Shown in pieces: positions 1 to 5,538 of a stretch of 7,943 bases of DNA (position 1 is the stretch's first letter; every line of letters starts with the position of its first letter). Source of the stretch: Chitinophagaceae bacterium (GTDB lineage: Bacteria > Bacteroidota > Bacteroidia > Chitinophagales > Chitinophagaceae); contig JADLEN010000174.1 in the NCBI GenBank assembly GCA_020846105.1, positions 1 through 7,943 on the forward strand, given 5' to 3'. The position numbers were made by a program, and so were the translations under genes. The notes beneath the pieces were generated by a model. The model was not told the DNA's origin, did not search any database, and saw only the letters and a program-made list of their open reading frames with translations.

Positions 1-358
1 GCATTAATTGACTTGCAAACCACCCACAAATAGTAAAAAATGAAAGGAAAATCACAATTGCTAGAATGTGCATATTTGAAATACCAACTATAGATTTTCT
101 CAAAAATTGAATAACTACGTATGCAAGGATAAAGCATTGCACAAAGACAGTAAGCCAAACTGATGCACCTAACGAAGTAAACCGGATAAACAATCCATAA
201 AAAATTGGGCGATCGATAGGTGGTTTAAGGCTAAAGCCACTACTAATATATGAGCCCGTATCACCAGTAACGATAGGAAAATTATCAAAAAATGCAAAGA
301 ACATTAATACAAATGCACTTAGCAAAATTGTAACAGGTAATTTATAATCAAATTTCAT
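1..358 (-). CDS. N-terminal part of a multi-pass membrane protein (possible GT-C-type glycosyltransferase), cut by the window edge
   Basis: An open frame runs from an ATG at 356-358 through 119 codons to the left edge with no stop, so only the N-terminus is present. The start MKFDYKLPVTILLSAFVLMF opens into a hydrophobic helix (about residues 7-27). An extracytoplasmic-looking loop follows, with TGDTGSYI (31-38) and DRPIFYGLF (49-57), then further hydrophobic stretches at about 67-85 and 97-115. A short TM1 followed by a loop with a conserved-looking Asp (D33) and an R-P-x-x-Y-like motif is the usual N-terminal layout of GT-C (PMT/ArnT-like) polyprenyl-phosphate-sugar transferases. That is a resemblance in layout only; the family is inferred and most of the protein is missing. 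A TAnnTTTG box lies 20 bp upstream of the start. The upstream neighbour, a nitroreductase, is on the same strand but 174 bp away, so separate transcription is likely. Confidence 0.7.
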   Translation of the reverse strand, partial: MKFDYKLPVTILLSAFVLMFFAFFDNFPIVTGDTGSYISSGFSLKPPIDRPIFYGLFIRFTSLGASVWLTVFVQCFILAYVVIQFLRKSIVGISNMHILAIVIFLSFFTICGWFASQLM

Positions 359-377
359 ACTCAAACTATTGGCATAA

Positions 378-385
378 CAAACCTA
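378..385 (-). promoter_or_regulatory. Candidate -7 box of the promoter for the membrane-protein gene
   Basis: The minus strand reads TAGGTTTG, an exact match to the Bacteroidota -7 consensus TAnnTTTG, and would place the transcription start about 13 bases before the ATG at 358. The -33 region (about 405-410) is only T-rich (CTTTAAAA) and has no clean TTG, so this is a half-supported promoter. The rest of the gap 359-532 is AT-rich, with no gene and no clear terminator hairpin for the nitroreductase. Confidence 0.4.
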
Positions 386-389
386 ATAA

Positions 390-420
390 AAAAAATTAAC
401 TTTTAAAGAAAAAATTAACT
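390..420. repeat. Two 12-bp direct repeats upstream of the membrane-protein gene
   Basis: AAAAAATTAACT occurs at 390-401 and again at 409-420, identical in all 12 positions and 19 bp apart start to start. Both copies lie just upstream of the candidate -7 box at 378-385, where an activator or the -33 region would sit. The sequence is AT-rich, so coincidence in low-complexity DNA is a real alternative. Confidence 0.35.
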
Positions 421-532
421 AAGCTGTTTAATACAGTTATAGCGTTTTTTGCAATTGTTCTAAATTTTGAGGAATACCAATTGGACAGGGGAAAAATAAT
501 CAAAAGAAAAGTGCGAATGCATTTCATCCTTA

Positions 533-1114
533 TTACATCCACACTATCTTCTCGGCAATAGCGGTGTTTCTGACACCATCTTTGGGCGCATCGCTTGTAT
601 AGCCAAGATACAAGGCACCCATTACTAGGTCTTGCTCGCCAAGCTGTAGGTAGCTTTTCATTTCGGGCTGCATTACGCTGCCACCTGTGCCCCAGTAGCT
701 AGCTATACCAAGGCTTTGGGCGGCAAGCAATATGTTTTGTACGGCAGCTGCAGTGGCGGCTATTTCTTCGGTAAGGGTTATTTTGGGTAGGGGCCCGCGG
801 CGCATAGCCACGAGTATGATGTGCGAGGCGTTGTTGCCCATGTTGCACAACCTTTTGTAGGTTTCTTCGGTAGATTTTTCGGGATTCGCAGCACGGTGCA
901 TATCGGCATGTGTTTGGCAAAAAGCTTTCACTTTGTCATTGGCATATACAAAAAATCGCCAAGGCTCGGTGCGGCCATGGGTAGGTGCCCAATCGGCCAA
1001 GTGTAGCAATTGAGTAATCGTTTCGTTGGGTATTGTTGCCCCATTCATTTGCAGGGGTTTGGTAGTGCGGCGTTGGCTTATGATATTGGCTATTGTTTGA
1101 AAATTATCTTGCAT
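533..1114 (-). CDS. Nitroreductase family protein (YdjA-like, FMN-dependent)
   Basis: The product is 193 aa and should be a cytoplasmic FMN flavoprotein that uses NAD(P)H to reduce nitro groups, quinones or similar acceptors; its physiological substrate is unknown. The sequence shows the family's RRTTK phosphate-contacting motif near the N-terminus (about residues 15-19), then ADWAPTHGRTEPWRFFVY (about 40-57). The latter lines up with the APDHKSMQPWHFFVI segment I recall from E. coli YdjA. In the C-terminal half are the AAVQNILLAAQSLGIASYWG helix/strand and the LYLGY core near the C-terminus. Length fits the short YdjA subgroup (about 180-190 aa). I chose the ATG at 1112-1114. The frame extends to an in-frame TTG at 1142-1144, but that would overlap the candidate -7 box and adds ten poorly conserved residues. 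It is followed downstream by the membrane-protein gene and preceded by the response regulator, with 90 bp of apparent regulatory DNA between. Confidence 0.9.
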   Translation of the reverse strand: MQDNFQTIANIISQRRTTKPLQMNGATIPNETITQLLHLADWAPTHGRTEPWRFFVYANDKVKAFCQTHADMHRAANPEKSTEETYKRLCNMGNNASHIILVAMRRGPLPKITLTEEIAATAAAVQNILLAAQSLGIASYWGTGGSVMQPEMKSYLQLGEQDLVMGALYLGYTSDAPKDGVRNTAIAEKIVWM

Positions 1115-1141
1115 CTGAAAACTTGTTTTTTTTTGAGATTG

Positions 1142-1173
1142 CAAGGATACTCCAAATCTTTAAGATTTGTAAA
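1142..1173 (-). promoter_or_regulatory. Candidate promoter of the nitroreductase gene
   Basis: The minus strand reads TTTA - 20 bp - TATCCTTG. The second element differs from the Bacteroidota -7 consensus TAnnTTTG at one base; the first is a weak -33 box. The predicted start of transcription would be near 1135, about 20 bases before the ATG at 1114. The spacer is almost entirely filled by a perfect palindrome (1153-1169). Confidence 0.35.
1153..1169. promoter_or_regulatory. Perfect 17-bp palindrome, candidate operator or dispersed repeat
   Basis: CAAATCTT (1153-1160), one base, then AAGATTTG (1162-1169): 8-bp arms with no mismatch. It lies between the stop codon of the response regulator and the start of the nitroreductase, within the spacer of the nitroreductase's candidate promoter. 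A dimeric repressor bound there would block polymerase. It has no U-tract, so it is a poor terminator. It could instead be one copy of a genome-dispersed palindromic repeat. Confidence 0.45.
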
Positions 1174-1204
1174 GCCTTTATGGTGGTGGAGGCATTGCCA
1201 AAGC

Positions 1205-1852
1205 TTATATCAACCTGTTGTCTATAGCCACTTTTACAGCGTTCATTTTATTATTTACTTGCAATTTGCGGTACACATTCTCGATATGCTTGCGCACTGT
1301 GCCCACACTTATATACATATTGGCAGCCAACTGATCGTAGGTGAGCCCTTCTTTCAATTGCTCTAGCAGCTCTATCTCGCGGGGGCTAAGGCCAAAATCT
1401 TGCTTGGGCAAATGATGTGGCACCATAGGTGTGCGTATGAGGTTGAGCGCTTTCATAGCTATTATTGGCGACATGGCAGCGCCGCCTTCCATGGTTTCTA
1501 GTATGGCTCTGTAAATATTTTCGCGCGGCTCTTCTTTGAGCAAGTAGCCACTAGCGCCGGCCATTATAGCGTCAAATATTTTTTCATCATCGTCGAATGT
1601 GGTGAGCACTAGCACCTTGACGTGGGGCAATCGTTTTTTCACTTCTTTGGTAGCGTCTATGCCATTCATCAAGGGCATGTCTATGTCCATCAGCACTAGG
1701 TCTATCTGGTGGGCATCTATTTGCTCATTGAGCATTTTGCCATTCATTGCCTTTAGCATTACAGACAGGTTGGGGTAGTGTGCCAGTTTTTCTTCGATGG
1801 CTTTGAGCGCCATCTGGTTGTCTTCGGCTATAGCTATATGTATATTGGGCAT
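1205..1852 (-). CDS. Two-component response regulator, NarL/FixJ type (REC + LuxR HTH)
   Basis: The 215-aa product is a cytoplasmic DNA-binding response regulator. The receiver domain (about 3-120) has the acidic pocket E10/D11, the phospho-acceptor D56 in LVLMDIDMPLMNG, T84 and the invariant K106 in GYLLKEE, so all key residues are present. A linker leads to a LuxR/GerE helix-turn-helix at about 153-210 (GLSPREIELLEQL, then ISVGTVRKHIENVYRKL). I chose the ATG at 1850-1852 because the receiver fold begins immediately after it. A GTG at 1892-1894 would add 14 residues outside the domain. The gene lies 57 bp downstream of the TPR histidine kinase on the same strand with no terminator between, so the two almost certainly form a cognate pair in one operon. 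The target genes cannot be read from this window, but the kinase promoter region and the nitroreductase are nearby candidates. Confidence 0.95.
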   Translation of the reverse strand: MPNIHIAIAEDNQMALKAIEEKLAHYPNLSVMLKAMNGKMLNEQIDAHQIDLVLMDIDMPLMNGIDATKEVKKRLPHVKVLVLTTFDDDEKIFDAIMAGASGYLLKEEPRENIYRAILETMEGGAAMSPIIAMKALNLIRTPMVPHHLPKQDFGLSPREIELLEQLKEGLTYDQLAANMYISVGTVRKHIENVYRKLQVNNKMNAVKVAIDNRLI

Positions 1853-1909
1853 AGGGTTTAAGTGTTTGTTTTTGAGGATTACAAAATTATACACAATCGC
1901 ATTTTAATA

Positions 1910-3667
1910 CTATACGACATTAATCGTATTTGCTGCCCAGCCTACATTTAGTAGCACTGTTGTGCCTTTGTCTATTTGGCTATTAATGTGGCAAGTGCCA
2001 CCAATAGCTTGCAACCTGTGCTGCATATTTTCCAGACCAAAACCACTATCTTTTTGCGCAGCCATATCGAAACCCACACCATCATCGCTTACGGTTATTT
2101 GTATCGCTTGGGCGTCAGCAATGATACTTACATTTATCTGCTGCGCTTGGGCATATTTTACAGCATTATTTACCGACTCTTGTATGGCTCTGAAAAGTTC
2201 GGTTATCATTTCGGCATGCATTTCGTGAGCCGAGTTGGCTAGCTGCGCGGTTACTTTTACTTGGGGGATATTTTTCAGAAACTCGCGTAGTTTCAGCACA
2301 AATTCTTCCACCTTCACACTAGATTTGTTGATGAGCCAAACGGTTTTGCGCAGCTCTCTAATCGTTTCGTTGGTGAGGTCTTGCACCTGTTGTGCTTTCT
2401 CATTATTGTGGTCCATGCTTTGCACCGTAGCATTGATAAATGTAAGGTGCGCGCCTATATTGTCGTGCAGCTCTCTGGATATGCGCAAGCGCTCATGCTG
2501 CATGGCGTTTTTGGCTTCGGCTTCCTTTAGTTGCAGTTGCAGCTCGCCCTCGGCTTTTAGTTGCAGCTCTTTGGCTTTTCTGTTTTTGTAAATGGCAAAA
2601 GCCACAATAATCATTACCGATAACGCAAGCAATGATGCTATAAGCCCAAGACGTTGGATGGTCTTGCTTTTGTTCAATACTTTTATCTCTTGCTCTTTGC
2701 GCTCTGTCTGAAATTTGGCGCTTAGTTCGTTTATTTGTTTGGTAGAGTTGGCATTGAAAATACTGTCTTTTAAAGCAATATATTTTTCGTGGTAGCTGAG
2801 TGCAACATCGTAGCGTTTTTTGCTTTTGTATAGGTTGGTCATGTGATCATAAGTATATTGTACTAGGTCTATAAAATTAATAGCCTTTCCCGATACCTCG
2901 GCCCTATGCGCATACAATACAGCACTATCCAATTCATTGGCTTCTTTATATACTTCGCTAAGGTTGATATTGGCCATGGCAATACCGTATTGATCGTTTT
3001 TGCGTGTCCGTATTTGCAACGATTCTTTTAGTTTTTGGATAGCCAATTTGTATTTTTTTTGTTGGGAATAAATGCTTGCCTGGTTTTCCAAACTGTAAGA
3101 CATACCAATACTATCTGGGACAGTGCTGTACAAACGATAGCTGTTGTTGAAGTAAAGCAAAGCACTATCTGGCTTCCCTTGCCTGTCTAGCATAAGACCT
3201 ATTCTATTGCCACCATCGGCAAGGCAAGAGTTGTCTTTGTATTTGGCAGCAAGACCCAGCCCTTTGCGGATATAGCTACTAGCAAGAGGTATATTGTTGC
3301 TACTGCTTTTAGAAAAAACCCCAGCTATCTCGTAGTAGAGTGTTACCAATTCTTTTTTTACATTGTGGGCTTCGCCAATTTTGATGCCTTCTATGTAAGT
3401 GTCGAGTGCGCTTTTGAGGTCGCCACTAAGGTATTGGTTGGCACCTTTGGTACGGTATATTTCTACCTGTGCACTATAGTTTTTTTGTTCTATGGCTTGG
3501 CCCATTGCAGTTTGGATACATGCTTGCAAAGAGTCGCTATGGCTACTGTACAGCACCCTCATTTTTTTGAGTGTGCTTTCCAATTCAGTATGGGCAACAT
3601 TACCCTGAGCTACTGCTATTAATGGAAGAAAAATTAAGAGGAGATAAATCGCTGAGCTTTTTTTCAT
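1910..3667 (-). CDS. TPR-containing sensor histidine kinase (HisKA_3 / NarX-DesK type)
   Basis: A 585-aa inner-membrane kinase. Residues 1-20 are a signal peptide (MKKSSAIYLLLIFLPLIAVA, cleavage before Gln). Residues about 60-315 are helical TPR-like repeats with recurring patterns such as GDLKSALDTYIEG, KPDSALLYFNNSYRLY and NELDSAVLYAHRA; they form the presumed periplasmic sensor. A transmembrane helix is at about 341-360, then a charged coiled coil (about 365-390). The dimerisation and phospho-transfer domain has RISRELHDNIGAHLT with H401 as phospho-acceptor. The ATPase domain has an N-box (QESVNNAVKYA, N501), a G1 box DDGVGFD (about 528-534) and a G2 box GFGLENM (about 542-548). All catalytic motifs are intact. 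I chose the ATG at 3665-3667, since it starts the signal peptide directly; a GTG two codons upstream is possible. It is transcribed into the LuxR-type regulator. The ligand sensed is unknown. Confidence 0.95.
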   Translation of the reverse strand: MKKSSAIYLLLIFLPLIAVAQGNVAHTELESTLKKMRVLYSSHSDSLQACIQTAMGQAIEQKNYSAQVEIYRTKGANQYLSGDLKSALDTYIEGIKIGEAHNVKKELVTLYYEIAGVFSKSSSNNIPLASSYIRKGLGLAAKYKDNSCLADGGNRIGLMLDRQGKPDSALLYFNNSYRLYSTVPDSIGMSYSLENQASIYSQQKKYKLAIQKLKESLQIRTRKNDQYGIAMANINLSEVYKEANELDSAVLYAHRAEVSGKAINFIDLVQYTYDHMTNLYKSKKRYDVALSYHEKYIALKDSIFNANSTKQINELSAKFQTERKEQEIKVLNKSKTIQRLGLIASLLALSVMIIVAFAIYKNRKAKELQLKAEGELQLQLKEAEAKNAMQHERLRISRELHDNIGAHLTFINATVQSMDHNNEKAQQVQDLTNETIRELRKTVWLINKSSVKVEEFVLKLREFLKNIPQVKVTAQLANSAHEMHAEMITELFRAIQESVNNAVKYAQAQQINVSIIADAQAIQITVSDDGVGFDMAAQKDSGFGLENMQHRLQAIGGTCHINSQIDKGTTVLLNVGWAANTINVV

Positions 3668-3704
3668 TGTCACTATTTGGGTGTGGAATAATTTTTTGTA
3701 GAGA

Positions 3705-3752
3705 GCGCAATTGTCTTTAGGAAAGTAAAATACGCATTTTATCGTATTGCGC
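3705..3752. promoter_or_regulatory. Nested inverted repeats in the divergent promoter region upstream of the kinase
   Basis: GCGCAAT (3705-3711) is matched by ATTGCGC (3746-3752). Inside it, AATACG (3729-3734) is matched by CGTATT (3743-3748); the two right arms overlap. The region lies 38-85 bp upstream of the kinase ATG on one side and touches the -33 TTG of a plus-strand promoter on the other. Possible regulator binding sites; 6-7 bp arms alone are not strong evidence. I see no clean TAnnTTTG box for the kinase itself. Confidence 0.3.
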
Positions 3753-3777
3753 CAAGCGCCTTGCCTATATACTTTTG
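3747..3777 (+). promoter_or_regulatory. Strong plus-strand Bacteroidota promoter, divergent from the kinase
   Basis: TTG at 3747-3749, a 20-bp spacer, then TACTTTTG at 3770-3777: an exact TAnnTTTG with a correctly spaced -33 TTG. The predicted transcription start is about 3784. No long gene follows on the plus strand, and the next plus-strand element is a terminator at 4060-4094. A transcript of roughly 310 nt is implied, covering the inverted repeats and the 33-codon ORF. Confidence 0.55.
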
Positions 3778-3811
3778 TGATGTTGTTAATGATTCTTGTT
3801 TACACCATTAA

Positions 3812-3955
3812 AAAAACGACACTAGATGCCAGAATGCCTGTTCTTTTCAAAAAATAAAAGTTGTGAAAAGCAGTACAGAGCCTTCCCTTTTTATTAAAAC
3901 AAAACAAACGAAGAGTAGCCAAACAATGAATTCAAAATTATCTAGTGTCGTTTTT
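3812..3955. repeat. Long inverted repeat A (two perfect 16-bp arms)
   Basis: AAAAACGACACTAGAT at 3812-3827 is the exact reverse complement of ATCTAGTGTCGTTTTT at 3940-3955. The arms enclose 112 bases that contain a smaller hairpin (CTTTTCA 3843-3849 with TGAAAAG 3864-3870) and the left arm of repeat B. No target-site duplication is visible at the outer ends, so a recently inserted MITE is not obvious. A structured RNA is the better reading. Confidence 0.8.
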
Positions 3956-3966
3956 GTTTGGCTACT
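3914..3966. repeat. Inverted repeat B (two perfect 13-bp arms), interleaved with repeat A
   Basis: AGTAGCCAAACAA at 3914-3926 pairs with TTGTTTGGCTACT at 3954-3966; G3913 and T3967 could add a G-U pair in RNA. The loop (3927-3953) holds nearly all of the right arm of repeat A, and the A' and B' arms overlap by only two bases. The order A-B-A'-B' is that of an RNA pseudoknot or of two competing hairpins. A T-rich stretch, TTATTTT, follows on the plus strand. Confidence 0.8.
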
Positions 3967-4027
3967 TATTTTACTCCTCAATCCTTTCGAAAATTTCTTT
4001 TGGCAAGATTTTCTTTTACTTCGATAA
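3926..4027 (+). CDS. Possible 33-aa hydrophobic small protein (candidate toxin-like or membrane peptide)
   Basis: ATG at 3926-3928 opens 33 codons ending in TAA at 4025-4027. The peptide begins MNSKLSSVVFVWLLILLL, then has NPFENFFWQDF and ends LLLR. That is a short polar N-terminus, one membrane-spanning-length hydrophobic run (about residues 8-18) and an aromatic tail. It sits between a consensus promoter (3747-3777) and a strong terminator (4060-4094) on the same strand. The bases just before the ATG are buried in the B:B' stem, so translation would be repressed unless the RNA refolds. This layout resembles type I toxin mRNAs, but I recognise no family. Main caution: T-rich noncoding DNA read in frame readily gives Leu/Phe-rich peptides, so it may be noncoding. 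If noncoding, the transcript would be a structured sRNA. Confidence 0.3.
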   Translation: MNSKLSSVVFVWLLILLLNPFENFFWQDFLLLR

Positions 4028-4059
4028 CTATCTTTTCTTTTACAAAAATCTAGAACATA

Positions 4060-4094
4060 AAAAGGGCGATAAGTGAAATGCTTATCGCCCTTTT
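4060..4094. terminator. Bidirectional rho-independent terminator
   Basis: AAAAGGGCGATAAG (4060-4073) and CTTATCGCCCTTTT (4081-4094) form a perfect 14-bp stem with a 7-base loop, flanked by A-tracts and T-tracts on both strands. It lies 22 bp after the sucB stop codon, which it terminates on the minus strand. It equally suits the end of the putative plus-strand small transcript starting near 3784. Confidence 0.92.
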
Positions 4095-4116
4095 GTATTA
4101 TAATATTAGCTTAGCA

Positions 4117-5334
4117 CTACAATCCCAATAAGGCTTTTACAGGGTCTTTGCCTAGTAGTAATAATTCTGGGTTTTCTAATAATTCTTTTACACGCACCAA
4201 GAAACCAACAGACTCACGGCCATCAATAATTCTATGGTCGTAGCTCAGTGCTAGGTACATCATTGGGCGTACTTCTATTTTGCCATTGATTACCATTGCA
4301 CGGTCTTGAATTTTGTGCATACCTAATATTGCTGCCTGTGGCATATTGATAATAGGTGTGGACATCAAAGAGCCAAACACACCACCATTGGTAATAGTAA
4401 ATGTGCCGCCGGTCATTTCTTCCATACTCAATTTGCTATCGCGTGCTTTCTTGGCGAGGTCTACAATTTTGGCTTCTATCTCGGCCATGCTTAGGCTTTC
4501 GGCATTGCGGATAACGGGTACCACCAAGCCTTTCGGTGCCGATACTGCTATCGAGATGTCGCAATATTCATGGTATATTATTTGGTCGCCATCAATATAA
4601 GCATTTACTGCAGGCCACTCGGTAAGTGCTGTGGTACAAGCTTTGGTAAAGAAAGACATAAAGCCAAGATTGACACCATTGGCTTCTTTAAAACCATCTT
4701 TGTAGGTTTTACGAATTTCCATAATGCGGGTCATATCCACCTCGTTAAAGGTGGTGAGCATGGCAGATGTGTTTTTGGCTTCTACCAGGCGGCGCGAAAT
4801 GGTTTTGCGCAAATTGCTCATTTTCTCTGGACGGTCTATACGGCTCATTTGCGTAGCGCCACCTTTTATACCAGGATTGTTGAGCGCATCAAGCACATCG
4901 TTTTTCAGTATTTTGCCAGATACACCAGTGCCAGCTACTTCTGATGGTTTTACTTTTTTGTCGGCCATTATAGCTTGTGCTACTGGCGTTGCTTTTACAT
5001 CGGCTGGCAAGGCTGTTTTGGCTACAGGTGCTGCTGCTTCGGTTGTTTTGGCGGCGGGAGCTGCAGTTGCTGCGGGAGCTGCTGCGCCTTCGGGTCTTGC
5101 AGCGGCCTCGTCTATTTTGCAAGCCACATCGCCAATAAGTACCGTATCGCCTTCTTTGGCTACAATATGCAATATACCTGCCTGCTCAGCATTGAGCTCG
5201 AAAGTAGCCTTTTCAGACTCCATTTCACAAAGCAGCTCATCGCGCTCTACCCAAGCACCGTCGGCTTTGAGCCATTGCACTAAAGTTACTTCACTAATCG
5301 ACTCGCCTACCGTAGGTACTTTAATTTCTATCAT
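4117..5334 (-). CDS. sucB: 2-oxoglutarate dehydrogenase E2, dihydrolipoyllysine succinyltransferase
   Basis: A 405-aa cytoplasmic E2 (also called OdhB) that transfers the succinyl group from lipoyl-lysine to CoA in the TCA cycle. The N-terminal lipoyl domain (about 1-75) starts [17 protein letters not shown] and carries the lipoylated K42 in [12 protein letters not shown]. An Ala/Pro-rich hinge (about 77-110) follows. A peripheral-subunit-binding domain (about 115-151) has ATPVAQAI and [13 protein letters not shown]. The catalytic domain (about 175-405) has [19 protein letters not shown], typical of SucB rather than the pyruvate E2, and the active-site motif SYDHRIIDG with H367 and D371. Length is normal. 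The ATG at 5332-5334 starts the lipoyl domain directly; the longer in-frame TTG reading (to 5421) adds 29 unrelated residues and would overlap the promoter. The gene stands alone, with its own promoter and terminator; the sucA (E1) and lpd (E3) partners are not in the window. Confidence 0.97.
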   Translation of the reverse strand: MIEIKVPTVGESISEVTLVQWLKADGAWVERDELLCEMESEKATFELNAEQAGILHIVAKEGDTVLIGDVACKIDEAAARPEGAAAPAATAAPAAKTTEAAAPVAKTALPADVKATPVAQAIMADKKVKPSEVAGTGVSGKILKNDVLDALNNPGIKGGATQMSRIDRPEKMSNLRKTISRRLVEAKNTSAMLTTFNEVDMTRIMEIRKTYKDGFKEANGVNLGFMSFFTKACTTALTEWPAVNAYIDGDQIIYHEYCDISIAVSAPKGLVVPVIRNAESLSMAEIEAKIVDLAKKARDSKLSMEEMTGGTFTITNGGVFGSLMSTPIINMPQAAILGMHKIQDRAMVINGKIEVRPMMYLALSYDHRIIDGRESVGFLVRVKELLENPELLLLGKDPVKALLGL

Positions 5335-5391
5335 CGGAAAAAAATATTGTTTTATAGATAATGCTGGAAAAATCTCTTTTTTTCGAGAGCA

Positions 5392-5422
5392 CGAAATTAC
5401 TAAACCTTCGAAGAAAGGCAAA
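5392..5422 (-). promoter_or_regulatory. Candidate sucB promoter
   Basis: On the minus strand TTTG (complement of 5419-5422), a 19-bp spacer, then TAATTTCG (complement of 5392-5399), one base off TAnnTTTG. The predicted transcription start is about 5385, giving a leader of about 50 nt before the ATG at 5334. The spacer contains the short palindrome CTTCGAAG. The rest of the divergent gap 5335-5538 holds no further ORF. For the peptidase only a weak box, TAACTTAG at 5503-5510 (one mismatch, no good -33), is visible. Confidence 0.5.
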
Positions 5423-5538
5423 ATTTATAAAAAATAAGTTGTAAGGTCTATTTTATGATGGATAAAAACCGTGTTTTACTTTACACATTGCGTAGGAGCG
5501 CGTAACTTAGCGGCTCAATTATAAAAACAGAAAAGCAA

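Noticed and set aside
1115..1144. TTG start giving a 203-aa nitroreductase
   Set aside because: It adds ten non-family residues and overlaps the candidate -7 box; the ATG at 1114 is preferred.
1853..1894. GTG start for the response regulator
   Set aside because: The added 14 residues lie before the first beta strand of the receiver domain; the ATG at 1852 fits the family.
2235..2591. 118-codon plus-strand frame opposite the kinase
   Set aside because: A Ser/Cys-rich shadow of the kinase coding strand with no start context or domain.
3812..3955. MITE or IS remnant bounded by the 16-bp inverted repeats
   Set aside because: No target-site duplication at the ends, no transposase fragment, and the second interleaved repeat is not explained by a simple element. 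Not excluded without copy-number data.
3812..3966. Retron msr-msd RNA or integron attC site
   Set aside because: No reverse transcriptase or integrase in the window, and the B arms (GCCAAAC / GTTTGGC) do not fit the attC core RYYYAAC/GTTRRRY.
5335..5421. 29-residue N-terminal extension of SucB from an upstream TTG
   Set aside because: The lipoyl domain starts at the ATG at 5334; the extension has no homology pattern and would overlap the predicted promoter.
4724..5437. 237-codon open frame on the plus strand opposite sucB
   Set aside because: It is antisense to the well-supported sucB lipoyl, hinge and binding domains. Its Ala/Ser-rich translation mirrors the low-complexity hinge, and it has no recognisable domain.
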